From Eopsaltria australis (Eukaryota > Chordata > Aves > Passeriformes > Petroicidae): a stretch of 64,000 bases of DNA. This document shows, piece by piece, positions 1 through 37,410 of this stretch (its first letter is position 1; the number at the start of each line of letters is the position of its first letter). Both the position numbers and the translations under genes were made by a program. The stretch is from assembly GCA_034509425.1 (NCBI GenBank), contig JAVTVJ010000851.1, positions 124,001 to 188,000 of the forward strand. The letters run 5' to 3'. A model generated the notes under the pieces. The model ran no database searches. It worked only from the letters and a program-made list of their open reading frames with translations, and was not told the origin of the DNA.

Positions 1-1430
1 TTCCTTTTACAATGGGTTAAATACCTTTAACTGTTACATATTCATTAAGCTCAGAAGAAAATTTACATTTCAAACAACCCTTTCCCCCTGGTCTCTGCCC
101 CCTCTTCTCTGCCAGAATGTCTCTTCAGGTGTCTGGCCAGTGTCAGGCAGAGGCTCCGAGAGCTGTGAATTGGCCTTATCCTCTCTGGTTTCCCTTGAAA
201 TTCCTTTGCCCTGCAAGTCATCGGCTCAAAAGACGTTTACAGCTATATATTTATGACTACCTTTTCCAATATATCACAATTATCTCGAGGTTATAATTTC
301 ACTACACTCTTGTTTCTACTTCACTATATTTTACCATAGCGCTGTTTCTACACAACATCCGAAGGGCCAACATTAATCCTTTACTCATCCATTGCAGCGG
401 CAAGCGCGGCGCTGCCGCCTCGGCCGAGCCGCCCGGAGAGGCCTCGGGGCCGCGCCACAGCGCCCCCTGCAGCCGCGGAGGAACCACCGCACCCGCCCTG
501 CCCACCGCAGCCGCCGGCGCCCCTGCCGGCCGCGAGCGGAACTGCACGCAGGGGGCACAGGCTGCTCATGGCCTTCTCTGTCGGTTCTTTCTTTCCGTTT
601 GTTGTTGCTGCCGTTGTTGTTGTTTGTTTGCCTTGTTAATCACATACATACTAGTAAAGAACTGTTATTCCTTTTCCCATCTCTTTGCCTGAAAGCCCTT
701 TGATTTCAAAGGTATAATAATTTGGAGGGAAGGGGGTCATATTTTCCATTCCAGGGGAGGTTCCCACCTTCCTTGGCAGACGCCTGTCTTTCAAACCAAG
801 ACACCTTTCCTGACACAGCTTCATTCCAGTCCCTCAGGTCCTTGAGTCCCATTCTCTGGTTTGTGTGGGCTGTTCCTGCAATACAGCATTGCAGGATAGG
901 AGGTGGGACATGCCAGACACCAGGCAGATCTGGAGCTGGAGTGACTTTTCCTGGATTGGGTGGATTTTTAACTGCTTTGCATCATGACTGAGAACTGAGG
1001 CCATCAGACAAGCGACTCCCAGGGGTCCCTTAATGTCTGCAGAGTGAGGAGCTCAGCACCCATCCTGGGGAGGATGGGCCATCCCTAGCCCCGGGCAGTG
1101 GCCCTGGTGCCACTGTCACCCAAGCCGGCTTCTCCCTGCATCCCTCCCTTGGGAGGGCTCCCTCCCTTCTGTTCGGCAGACTGGTTTGTGAACTGGGTAC
1201 TGAACCTCCACCAGGAGGAAGAGGAGGGACAAACAGGGTGAGACTGGCTATGCAGGGACCCAGGAGGGGGATGCAGGGTTGGGAGAGGGACCATCTGAGG
1301 GAAAAAAAAATTTCCCTCTTGAAAACATAATTTTGAGGCTGGATGATTGCATCCTGTAGGCAAAGTTCTGAGTCATTCTGTGGGGAATTTAACTCACTCT
1401 CTACAAACCAGCCACAGAGCTGCTTGGTAA
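1..1430. other. No recognised gene; AT-rich sequence with an isolated GC-rich block
   Basis: No exon of a known protein could be recognised on either strand. Bases 1-390 are AT-rich. Bases about 392-560 form an abrupt GC- and CpG-rich block, which could be a small CpG island or part of a repeat. The rest is ordinary-looking sequence downstream of TMEM79. In human the next genes beyond TMEM79 are GLMP and CCT3, but neither is visible here. Confidence 0.4.
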
Positions 1431-1434
1431 GGGC

Positions 1435-1440
1435 TTTATT
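1435..1440 (-). terminator. TMEM79: Poly(A) signal of TMEM79
   Basis: AATAAA reads on the minus strand (tttatt on plus), about 275 bases downstream of the TMEM79 stop codon. This gives a short 3' UTR. It is the first canonical signal after the stop. Cleavage would fall near 1415-1425 (inference). Confidence 0.55.
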
Positions 1441-1713
1441 GGGCAAAGTTGGCTCCAGCAGGAGGGGAAGCAAATCCCACCCCATTCCCAGGGAACAGGG
1501 AATGTCTTACTCTGGGCCTTGTTCACCTTCCAGCAGGAGTATCCCTGTGCAGAGGGTTTGCAGCCTGGTTCTGTGGGCCCAGCCAAACCTCACTGTGTCC
1601 AGGCAGAGAGCAGGGGTCCAGCTGGATCTGCCAGCACCCCTGTACTGTCAAGACTCCTGAGGCAGGGCATTAAGGAGGGCTCAAGCTCCAGGCATCCCAT
1701 CTCCCAGCCTCCC

Positions 1714-3292
1714 TCACCCCCAGTGCCGGAGTTTGGCTCTGCTGTCCTTGGAGTGGCCCTCGGGCGTTGGTGCTGCCACAGAGAGGAGGTTCTCGGGCTC
1801 CAGGACGAACATGCCATACAGGTTCCAAAGCAGCATGGCCAGGAGCGGCAGGAAGGTCATGCTGAAGCCGAAGGCACGGAAGGAGCGGCCGATGGCGTAG
1901 GACGTCCAGAAAATCAACCTGGAGAAGGCAGAGGGTGCGGGCTCAGCCAAGGGTGATGCTATGGGACTGGCACTCAGTGGTTCTGACCAGTGAGGGTTTC
2001 CCAGGCATATCTGCTGTAGGAAGAGGAACCCTTCCTGGCTCTGGTAAGCTGGGTGAGGTGATGCTGGAGTGGGAGCTTGCACCACAGGATGGTGTTTGCT
2101 GGCACTGACAGTGCCCAACAGCACTTCGGGGTGAAGGAGCCACTTACCGGGAGATGGCAAAGAGCCCTGTGAGCAGTGGGATGAGTTTGAGGAGCTCCTG
2201 TGGGAGGTAAGTGGCCAGCACAGTCATGTTGAAGAAGTAGAGGATGAAGAGGTGGATGGACTGGGAGACGTAAGTGCGGTGGATCTCCACCTCCCGCTGG
2301 AGCTCTCCAAAGGGCTCCAGGGCGGAGGAGCAGAGGCGGGAGATGCCACTGACGATCATTCCTGAGGGACAGAGAGAGGGGCTGAGTGGGCTCCCAGAGG
2401 AGCCACGGTGGGGTTTGGGGAGCACCAGGAGGGGAGAAAAACTCCATCTGCTGCTCCTGGTGCGAGCAACAGAGCCACAAGGAGCTCAGCCGCAGCTCTG
2501 CTCCTGCAGCCCCAGGGCTAATGCAGCCCAGAGCAGGAGCAGAGCGCCCATAGCCCCAGCCCATGGCTCACCCAGCACAATGGGGAAGGTGGCAAAGGTG
2601 GCACAGCGCAAGGTGTAGACCAGGCGGGCGCTGACGGTGGGCAGCAGCGGGGCGTCGAAGGGCAAGAAGATGTAGGCCCCATAGATGAGGCAAGGGCAGA
2701 GGAGCAGGGCCCCTGCCACCGATGCCATGGCCTTGAGATTATCAGTGCCACAGTCCCTGGCACACGGGCACTGCGATCCCTCAGCTGGGGACTTGGCCTT
2801 GCGCCCCTCAAAGCCCAGTGGGTCCCGGTAGCGTGAGGGACCAAGGGGGAGGAAGACCTGCTTGTGGTGCAGGCTGCTGGGTCTGTCACTGGGGGGAACA
2901 TGGTCCCCCCTGCCCTCCTCCCGGGGCCATGGCGTGGGGTGCTGCTTCTGCTTGAAGGGGTTCTGCTCGATGCACTGCGGGTCGATGGGCACAAAGACAT
3001 GGGCTGCCATCACGGGCAGCTGGGGGGCTTCCTCATCTTCGGTCTCAACTGTGGGGCAGGGGGGAACAGCTTCCTCTGGGTCTTCATGGCCCCCCTCAGG
3101 ACTCGAGCGCCTCTTCGTCTCCACAAGCTCCTGCTGGCTCTGGGCATTGTGCTGGCACCGGTCCCATGGCAGGGTGGCATCAGGGTCCCCATGGTGTTCT
3201 TCTGGGGCTGGTGGCACCTTGTCCAGGGCCACCTTCCTCAGCTCCAGCAAAGCCACCTCCTCAGGGGGCAGGACAGGGTCTGCAGCAGCCAT
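1714..3292 (-). CDS. TMEM79: TMEM79 (mattrin), complete coding region, three coding exons
   Basis: Coding exons on the minus strand are 3292-2572, 2361-2148 and 1918-1714, joined at GT-AG sites in phases 1 and 2 to give 379 residues; the human protein has 394. The first half is hydrophilic, acidic and proline-rich and contains the family-like stretch [11 protein letters not shown] near residue 100. Five hydrophobic segments follow, at about 187-208, 223-250, 268-290, 294-315 and 322-352. These match TMEM79 in order and in motifs such as [18 protein letters not shown] and ILYFFN. The family is a multi-pass protein of the trans-Golgi and secretory system, linked in mammals to lamellar granule secretion in skin and to Frizzled regulation. 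The start was chosen because the first residues align with the human N-terminus. A 5' UTR acceptor is likely at 3387/3388 (exon from 3387). It lies head-to-head with SMG5. Confidence 0.93.
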
Positions 3293-3387
3293 GAGAGCGT
3301 CCAGGGACGCAGCTGGGGCCTGGTGACACTGCTGCCTGCACTTGTGCTGTTCAGAGGGGCAAAGTTCCTGTCCCTTCTGCTTTCACC

Positions 3388-5160
3388 CTGGACCAGGAGA
3401 AAGGAGACAAATAAATTTACATCAGAAGTGAGAGGTTTCGGGTCATGTGCACAGCCCCAGCTACAAAGTGAGAACAAACTGGCACCCCTGGAGCCCCCAC
3501 CACTCTCCTGTGGTGCACTAGGAGGGGAAAGCAGTGCCTAGCGTCCCCATGCTCTGGCCCTGGCAGCAGGATCAGGAACTGGTGCAAGTCTGGCTGCAAA
3601 ACAGGCCAGCCTGGGAATTGCTTCCCCCACTGAACAAACATCCTGGGGCTTCTGGCTGGGCACAGCCTGGATGATACAACCGGCTCTGTGGCTCTGTCCT
3701 GGGCCAGGACCAGCCAAGCCCTGGGGAGAGGTGACCTGGCTGCTTCCCTGGCTACAGCCGACATGGGCCAGGTCTGGTGCCTCTTCTGTGAGACTGATGT
3801 TGGGTGGGCAAAAGGGGCTGCTGTGTGCCCTTCCATGGGCTGCAGGAGGTACAGGCAGAGCTCCCACGTTGTTATCCTTTAGGGGAACCCTGTCTCTTGG
3901 CCCGTCCTGGGTGTTCCCGACTGTCCCCTGCAATGAACATTGCTCCTTCACTCCTCTCAGCACATTCACACCTGCACTCTCAGAAGGAGCCCTGGCCTGG
4001 CCACAGGTGTGGGGAAACTGAGGCACGGAGCCGCCTGGGGCTTCCTCCGAGCTCCACACACGGAAGTAGGGCTGAAACAGCTTCCCGGGCCTCCCGCACC
4101 CCCAGCGCCCGATGCCGGACCCCAGCCCCGCTCGCAGCCCCCAGCCCCGCTCCCCCCGCGGCAGCACGGCCTCCCCTCGCTGCAGGACTCACTCGGGCCC
4201 AGGGGGGCCATGGGGGCCGGGGGCAGCTCTGCCCGGACCCTGTGCGATTCCGGCGCTCTCCCGGCCGCCTCTGCACCTCAAACCTGCCCAACCAGCTCAG
4301 GTGGGGCGGGCGGAGGGCGGACCCCGGGCCGGGGCCCCGCGGGGCTCCAGCGGGCAGGGCCGGCGGAGGGGACACGGGGGGGACACGGGGGGGACAGGGC
4401 GAGCCCCGGCGCTGTCCCCCGAGCCAGGCAGGGCACCCACCCCGATCCCTGCTCGGGCCGCTCTGGGTGTGCTCCGTTAAAGAGCTTCCAAACACTTAGA
4501 AAGGGGACAGACAAGTCAGTCCTTGTTTATTCTGCGAGGGTACGAGGTAGAGTTTTCCGCAAATAAAGCGCGCCAAGGGTAGACATGAAGTTACATCTTT
4601 TATACAGTGAGATTTACACAAACCCGTCTAATACACATTCACGCCCACCTAATGAATATTTATAAGCGTAACCTAACACAAGACTTGAAATATGAAGTAT
4701 TTTTATTTTATTGAGCAACTTTTATTACAGAAGTTATCTAATGGCATAGTTATGTTTACAAAAGGTGAGAAGACACCAGTGGGGAGCCGCGGCCCCACAG
4801 GACCCGCCCGGATGCCTGGAGACCCCCGGTACTGCGGGATTCCAGAGCGCGGAGAGATTCCTGCGCCTTCCCCCCGCTCCCGGCCCCACAGCCACGGGGC
4901 AGCTCTGGCCGAGCCCTCGATCCGGGCAGGGGCACCGCGGCCGCCGGGCCCGCCGCTCCCGCCCCGGCACTCGCCGCTCCCGCCCCGGCACTCGCCTCCG
5001 GCGGGCAGACGCGCCGCCGGCATGTTTGCCAGCAGTGAGTGCTGGCAGGCGGCCTCTCCCGGGCTGACGCCGCCGCCGCCATGCTTGCCAGCAGTGAGTG
5101 CTGGCGGGCGGCCTCTCCCGGGGCTGACGCCGCCGCCGCCATGTTGCCAGCACTAAGTGA
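3388..5160. other. Divergent intergenic region between TMEM79 and SMG5, with a CpG island
   Basis: 3388-4070 is the presumed 5' UTR intron of TMEM79; nothing else was recognised in it. 4080-4450 is strongly GC- and CpG-rich and is the likely TMEM79 promoter or first-exon area (inference). 4480-4760 is an AT-rich insert-like block that contains several AATAAA/TTTATT words; I could not assign it to a repeat family. 4780-5160 is GC-rich again and leads into the SMG5 promoter. Confidence 0.45.
5021..5157. repeat. 59-60 bp tandem repeat upstream of SMG5, about 2.3 copies
   Basis: Units begin at catg motifs at 5021, 5080 and 5140. The first two share the order stem-loop, GGCGGCCTCTCCCGGG, then a GCCGCC run. 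The stem-loop is GCCAGCA, five bases, TGCTGGC (5029-5047 and 5088-5106). The third copy is truncated and its palindrome is broken. The third unit also creates CGCCATGTT (about 5137-5145), a match to the YY1 consensus CGCCATNTT. Confidence 0.75.
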
Positions 5161-5181
5161 GGGCCCGTCGCGCGGGGTCGC

Positions 5182-5255
5182 TCTCGCGAGGCCAGGTCGT
5201 CCCCGGCGCCGCCCTGCCCGCCCGGCGCGGCGCAGCCGCGGGAAATCTCGCGAGA
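5182..5255. promoter_or_regulatory. SMG5: SMG5 promoter: two TCTCGCGAGA-type elements
   Basis: A perfect palindrome TCTCGCGAGA lies at 5246-5255 and a 9-of-10 copy (TCTCGCGAGG) at 5182-5191, in CpG-rich DNA without a TATA box, 115-190 bases upstream of the SMG5 start codon. This element is a known core motif of housekeeping CpG-island promoters, bound by factors such as ZBTB33-type proteins. Its use here is inferred. Confidence 0.7.
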
Positions 5256-5278
5256 GCAGCGAGGGACTGGGGGCAGTG

Positions 5279-5332
5279 ATGGCGGCTGAGCGGGCCCGGG
5301 GGCGGCGGCGGCGGCGGCGCGGGCGGTGCTGA
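5279..5332 (+). other. Candidate upstream ORF in the SMG5 5' leader (17 codons plus stop)
   Basis: The ATG at 5279 has G at -3 and G at +4, a strong Kozak context. It opens a 17-residue, arginine-rich frame that ends with TGA at 5330-5332, 37 bases before the SMG5 start at 5370. The arginines come from a short GGC repeat. It matters only if transcription starts upstream of 5279, which the sequence does not prove. Confidence 0.45.
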
Positions 5333-5369
5333 GGGGCCGCGGGGCCGGGCCTGGCCCGCCGCGGGCGCG

Positions 5370-33205
<27,836 letters not shown>

Positions 33206-36200
33206 TGGTCAGAAAGGCATCGGGTTGGTGAACCTTTCTCTCCCCCTCTCGCAACGTGCAGCGTCTGAACGAAGGAAACAACAATCTGGGCGACACTTAA
33301 GATACGAAGAAGCAGCAGCAGCAACAGCAACAAAAATACCTACCCAAACAAATAAAAAAAAAAAAATCCAATGTGGGCACGCACACAGACACCCTCCACC
33401 TGCATCCTGACCAGACGGCTGTACAGCTCTGATGGTGCCAACTGCTCTGAGAGAGGCGCCTCGGTATGGCCGGGGCAGAGCTCTGCCCTTCTCCCAGTCG
33501 GCAGAGATGGGCGAGAGACGGGCAGTCCTTCATCCCCCTCCTTCCTCCCAAAGCTTGCTTGGCCAGCAGAAACAGGCTGGTGGTTCACAGCATGGACTTC
33601 ACTTCAGCGAAACCAAACCAGTGCGGCAGAAACGGAACCCTCCGGCTTGGGAAAGAAGATCCAAGGAGTGTTTTGCTCTTGTTCGGCAATCTGGGGACAG
33701 GAAAGCGGATAGTATTTCCCCCCCTTTTTGAATTAATTATTTTTCAAGGGTTTTTTCCTTTTAATTTTTAGTTTTTATATATATGAATAATATTAAAGAA
33801 AAAAGAGGAGTTCCTTTGGGGTTTTGGATACTCTTCCAACATCAGAAAGAAAAGGAAACATGCTATTTAAAAGGGGGGGAAAGCTCTTAATATAATTTTT
33901 TTTGTCGTAGAACAAGCATATTTATTTCCTTTCCCAGGCCCCATGGAGCGGGCTCAGTGCAAAGGGATGTTGGCCTGTGAGGAGGGAGCAGCCCCACATT
34001 GCACTCCATTCTCTCTGGGAGCCGCACACTTCATGAGCAACATGAGCTTGACTGCGCTGCTCCAGGAAGGCCACAGGACTCTGTGCCTCCATCCCCAGTT
34101 TCTCACAGTTTGCTTCCAACATTAGACCTTGGAGAACAGGAGGAATCCAGCAGAACTGCTGAAAGAGAGAGAAGAGCCGGGTGGGATTTAAGCGTCATTA
34201 AGGCTCAAATGCTTGGCTTGAGCACTGCAACCCTGGGATGGAGCAGATGTCTCCAAAGGACCCAAAGCCTCTTTTTCATCTTTTCTTTTTTTTCCCTTTT
34301 TTCCCCCCTAAATCTTTCAATAGGGTGTGGAGGAGGAAGGAGAATCTCAAAGCCATTATCTTCTGCTGGTTGTTCGATGCACCGCTGCTGCAATGCTGTG
34401 CTAGGGATGGTGACAGAGCTGGAGTGTTTGTGTCCCTCTTTCTCGTGTCCTCCTGGGCTGGCAGGGCAGTGCCACGCCCGCTGCTGCCCGGGAGCACCGA
34501 GCTCACGGACTGTTCCGTGCTTTTCACATCCCAGACAGGAGGGCTGGTGCTACCTGGACAGATGCTGGAAGAGCTGCTTCCCCAGGTGACCTGTGAGGGA
34601 TCCCGCAGAGCTCCATCCTGACAGCATCCCACACAACGTGTCTGACCCGCTGTCACTTGGCTGGTGCTCAGATATGACCTGCAGGTTGCTCGCAGGGCAG
34701 CAGGAGAGGGGCTGGGCAGTCTCTTCATGCTCCCTCTGTGTGCCCACGGAACAGATGTCTCCATCCACATGAACCAGCAGCAGCTATGCAAGTACAAACC
34801 ACTGGAGTCTTCTATCTGTCTCTGTTCTCACATGGGCCAGCCAGAAGCTGCTACAGCCAGAGCATAACAGCAGAAGCTGAGTCACATAGTCCACTCTGTG
34901 CAGGCTCTGAGCATTGTGTGTTGTACTGCAGGGGAAGGATGTTCCTTATTTTCAGGTAGAAACTAAAAATGCCAGCACAAATACCAGAGGATTCATTTCT
35001 GTTCCAGTTCCAGCTCCTTTGCAGCACAGCAGAGGGAAATGTCAACCTCCATGGTACAGCTGGTCCATCCCTGGAGGCTCACAGGCTAGTTTGTGAGGGA
35101 CAGGGGTTTCCCTGCAGGATCTTCCTTTCTACAGCTTCTCCTGAAACTCACAATGCTTTGCTTGGCTAAGCCAAGAAATGGTCATATGCAGGACAGCAGG
35201 CCAGAGGCTCTGGCACACCTTGGGGATTCTTGGAGATCTGAGATGGGTTGTGAAGCTCCCAGACACTCTTTCCTCCAGTGGTTTTATTTGAAGCCATTTG
35301 TGTAGCTCATTATTTCTGTTCGATGGGGTGGAAAAAGAGAAGGGATTCACCTTTGTGGGACTGTTCTTGAGGTGAAACCCTCCTTGTCTGGGGGGGGCAT
35401 GGAGAGTTGGTGTGCTCTGCTTTTTCCTGCTGCTGAAGAAAACCCTGTGATCCTGGCTGCTGAGCATAGCAGAAGAGTCTGGAGGTCACTGGGGCTGAAC
35501 CCTGTGTGTGTGTCCTGAGAGCCTCTGTGTCACCCTTGCAGCTGCCCTTGGGGTTGGTGAAGAGAAGCATTGCTGGGCTGTGGCCAAAGCTGTGAGGAGC
35601 TGGGGGCAGTCTTCAGCTTCACTCTGGGTTGAGCATTCCTTAGGTCCTGGCTGGATCTTGAGGGGAGAGAAGAGCAGTACAGGTAAAGCAGCAGCCCAGA
35701 GGGAATTCCTGTCTCACTGGTGGCAAGTGTTTCAGTCAATGACAAGTGTTTTTGGTTGTTGCAGCTCCTGCAGCTGTGCAGGGTGGCAGCTGGAAGCCAA
35801 GTGCTGCACAGCTGGGCAGGCTGAGGAGGAACTGTGTTCTGAGTCGCTGAGACCTTGTGTGGGCACAGAATGCAGTTTAACAACACAAGTAAATAAACTC
35901 AGTTTCTGTAACCAGAGGTGATGGAGCTGCCTTGAGCCCATGTGGGGCCGTGTGGTGACAGCAGGGGCTGCTCACAACTATCTCTTAGTCACTGCTCCGG
36001 TTCCCTGAGGAGTTAGTTTAATATTCCAGGGTTTTGCAGACCTGGAGGGGAGGAAGATGCCCTCACCATGCAGTGGGAAATCCTGACTGCCCCCATGGCA
36101 CCTTCCTCTCTGGGCTGGATGGGGAGGGATTGTGACCTTTAAAAAGGACACCTGAAGGGTCCCTATGCTACCCTCCTCCTCTCCAAGAGCATGCAGCCAC

Positions 36201-37410
36201 GCTTGAGGACCTGGTGAATGGTTTTTGGATTTGCATCCCCAGTCAGAGATACCCAGAACTGAAAAACTGGGAGGTTCCACAGTGTGAGAGCAGTGTGGCT
36301 GCAGAGCAGCCTTGGGAAGATGGCTTGTAGTGTCCTCCGGCAAGCATGGCCTTCTGAGGGGACTCAACGTGTCATCCCCAGGACTCAGCTGCCATCCCAG
36401 CACTCAGTATGAGCTGGAGATTCCTCCTTGAAAAGATCTGCTCTGTCCAGGGGCCACTGTGTTTCTCCCTTGGCATGGTGGTGGCTGATCCAAAGTGGGT
36501 CTTGGGGTGGAAGCAAACAGGACAGTCTGTGGGAGGCTCTGTGCACCTGTGGCTTCTGTGGTGCTGCAGCGGGGGCTCCCTGAGCATCCCCACCCTGTGC
36601 ATCCTAGTCCAAGCCAGAACTGTGAGCTGCCTCACCAGGAGAGCATCAGGCAGGATGGAGACTGTGCAGGCTCTGGCCATGGCTCTTGCCTGCAGTGCTG
36701 CTCCTGCACCAACTCCAGGCTTGCCCCGGAGCAGCTGCAGGCCAGTCCAGCAGCGCCTGCTGTGCTGGGAAGGAGAGCAAACAGAAAAACAGTCTTGTGG
36801 GCTGAAAACAAGGGTTTTCATGTGTTCTGGTGTGTTTCTTGGGTTTGGTTTTTCTCTTCATTGCCACCCTGTTGAGCTGTTGGGGGTTTTTGGGGTGACC
36901 CCACGCTGGGAGGACGCGGGTCTGTGGTGGCTGAGGCTGGCTGGGCTGTCCCCACAGCATGGTGGACACAGTCACTGGTGCTTGTTGGGCTCCTGCTCCA
37001 TGGTTTCATGGGCTGTTCCAAGCAGCTCCTCTGCTCCCATCCTTGCTTGGCTTGAGGCCACCCGCAATGCCTCGGGTTGTCTCGCATCTTCAATTTAGGG
37101 CTCTTTTCTTTGGTGTGGCCAGGCTGGCCAGGGTGGGGACAAGGCGGGCTGGCACAGGGGCCATGTCGCTGGCCATGCCACTCGCAGTGAGGGGACTCAA
37201 GGTTCGAGGCGAGGGACAGTCGCCTCTCCTCAGCCCCCTGCAGGGCACGGCGGGGGCTTGCAGAGCCAGGGAGGATTGCTCTCATTGAGGGACGAGGGGA
37301 CATGGGGCCCAGCTGGGCGAGAAGGGGCTGGGGCTCCCAGCGTATGTCTGACATGGTCTGAACACAGCGACTGGCTTAATAAAATACCAGATGTTTGTAC
37401 TTCGTGTCCT
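33206..37410 (+). other. SMG5: Presumed SMG5 3' UTR with alternative poly(A) signals
   Basis: Downstream of the SMG5 stop are AATAAA at 33351-33356 (in an A-run), ATTAAA at 33792-33797 followed by a GT-rich stretch near 33815, AATAAA at 35892-35897, and AATAAA at 37378-37383 followed by a strong GT-rich element near 37395-37425. The 3' UTR could therefore be about 0.6 kb or as long as 4.2 kb. No other gene was recognised. Long 3' UTRs on NMD-factor mRNAs are known to allow NMD autoregulation. Confidence 0.5.

Noticed and set aside
3804..4566. Long overlapping open frames in GC-rich DNA at 3.8-4.6 kb
   Set aside because: GC-rich sequence lacks stop codons in several frames at once; no recognisable domain or splice pattern supports a protein.
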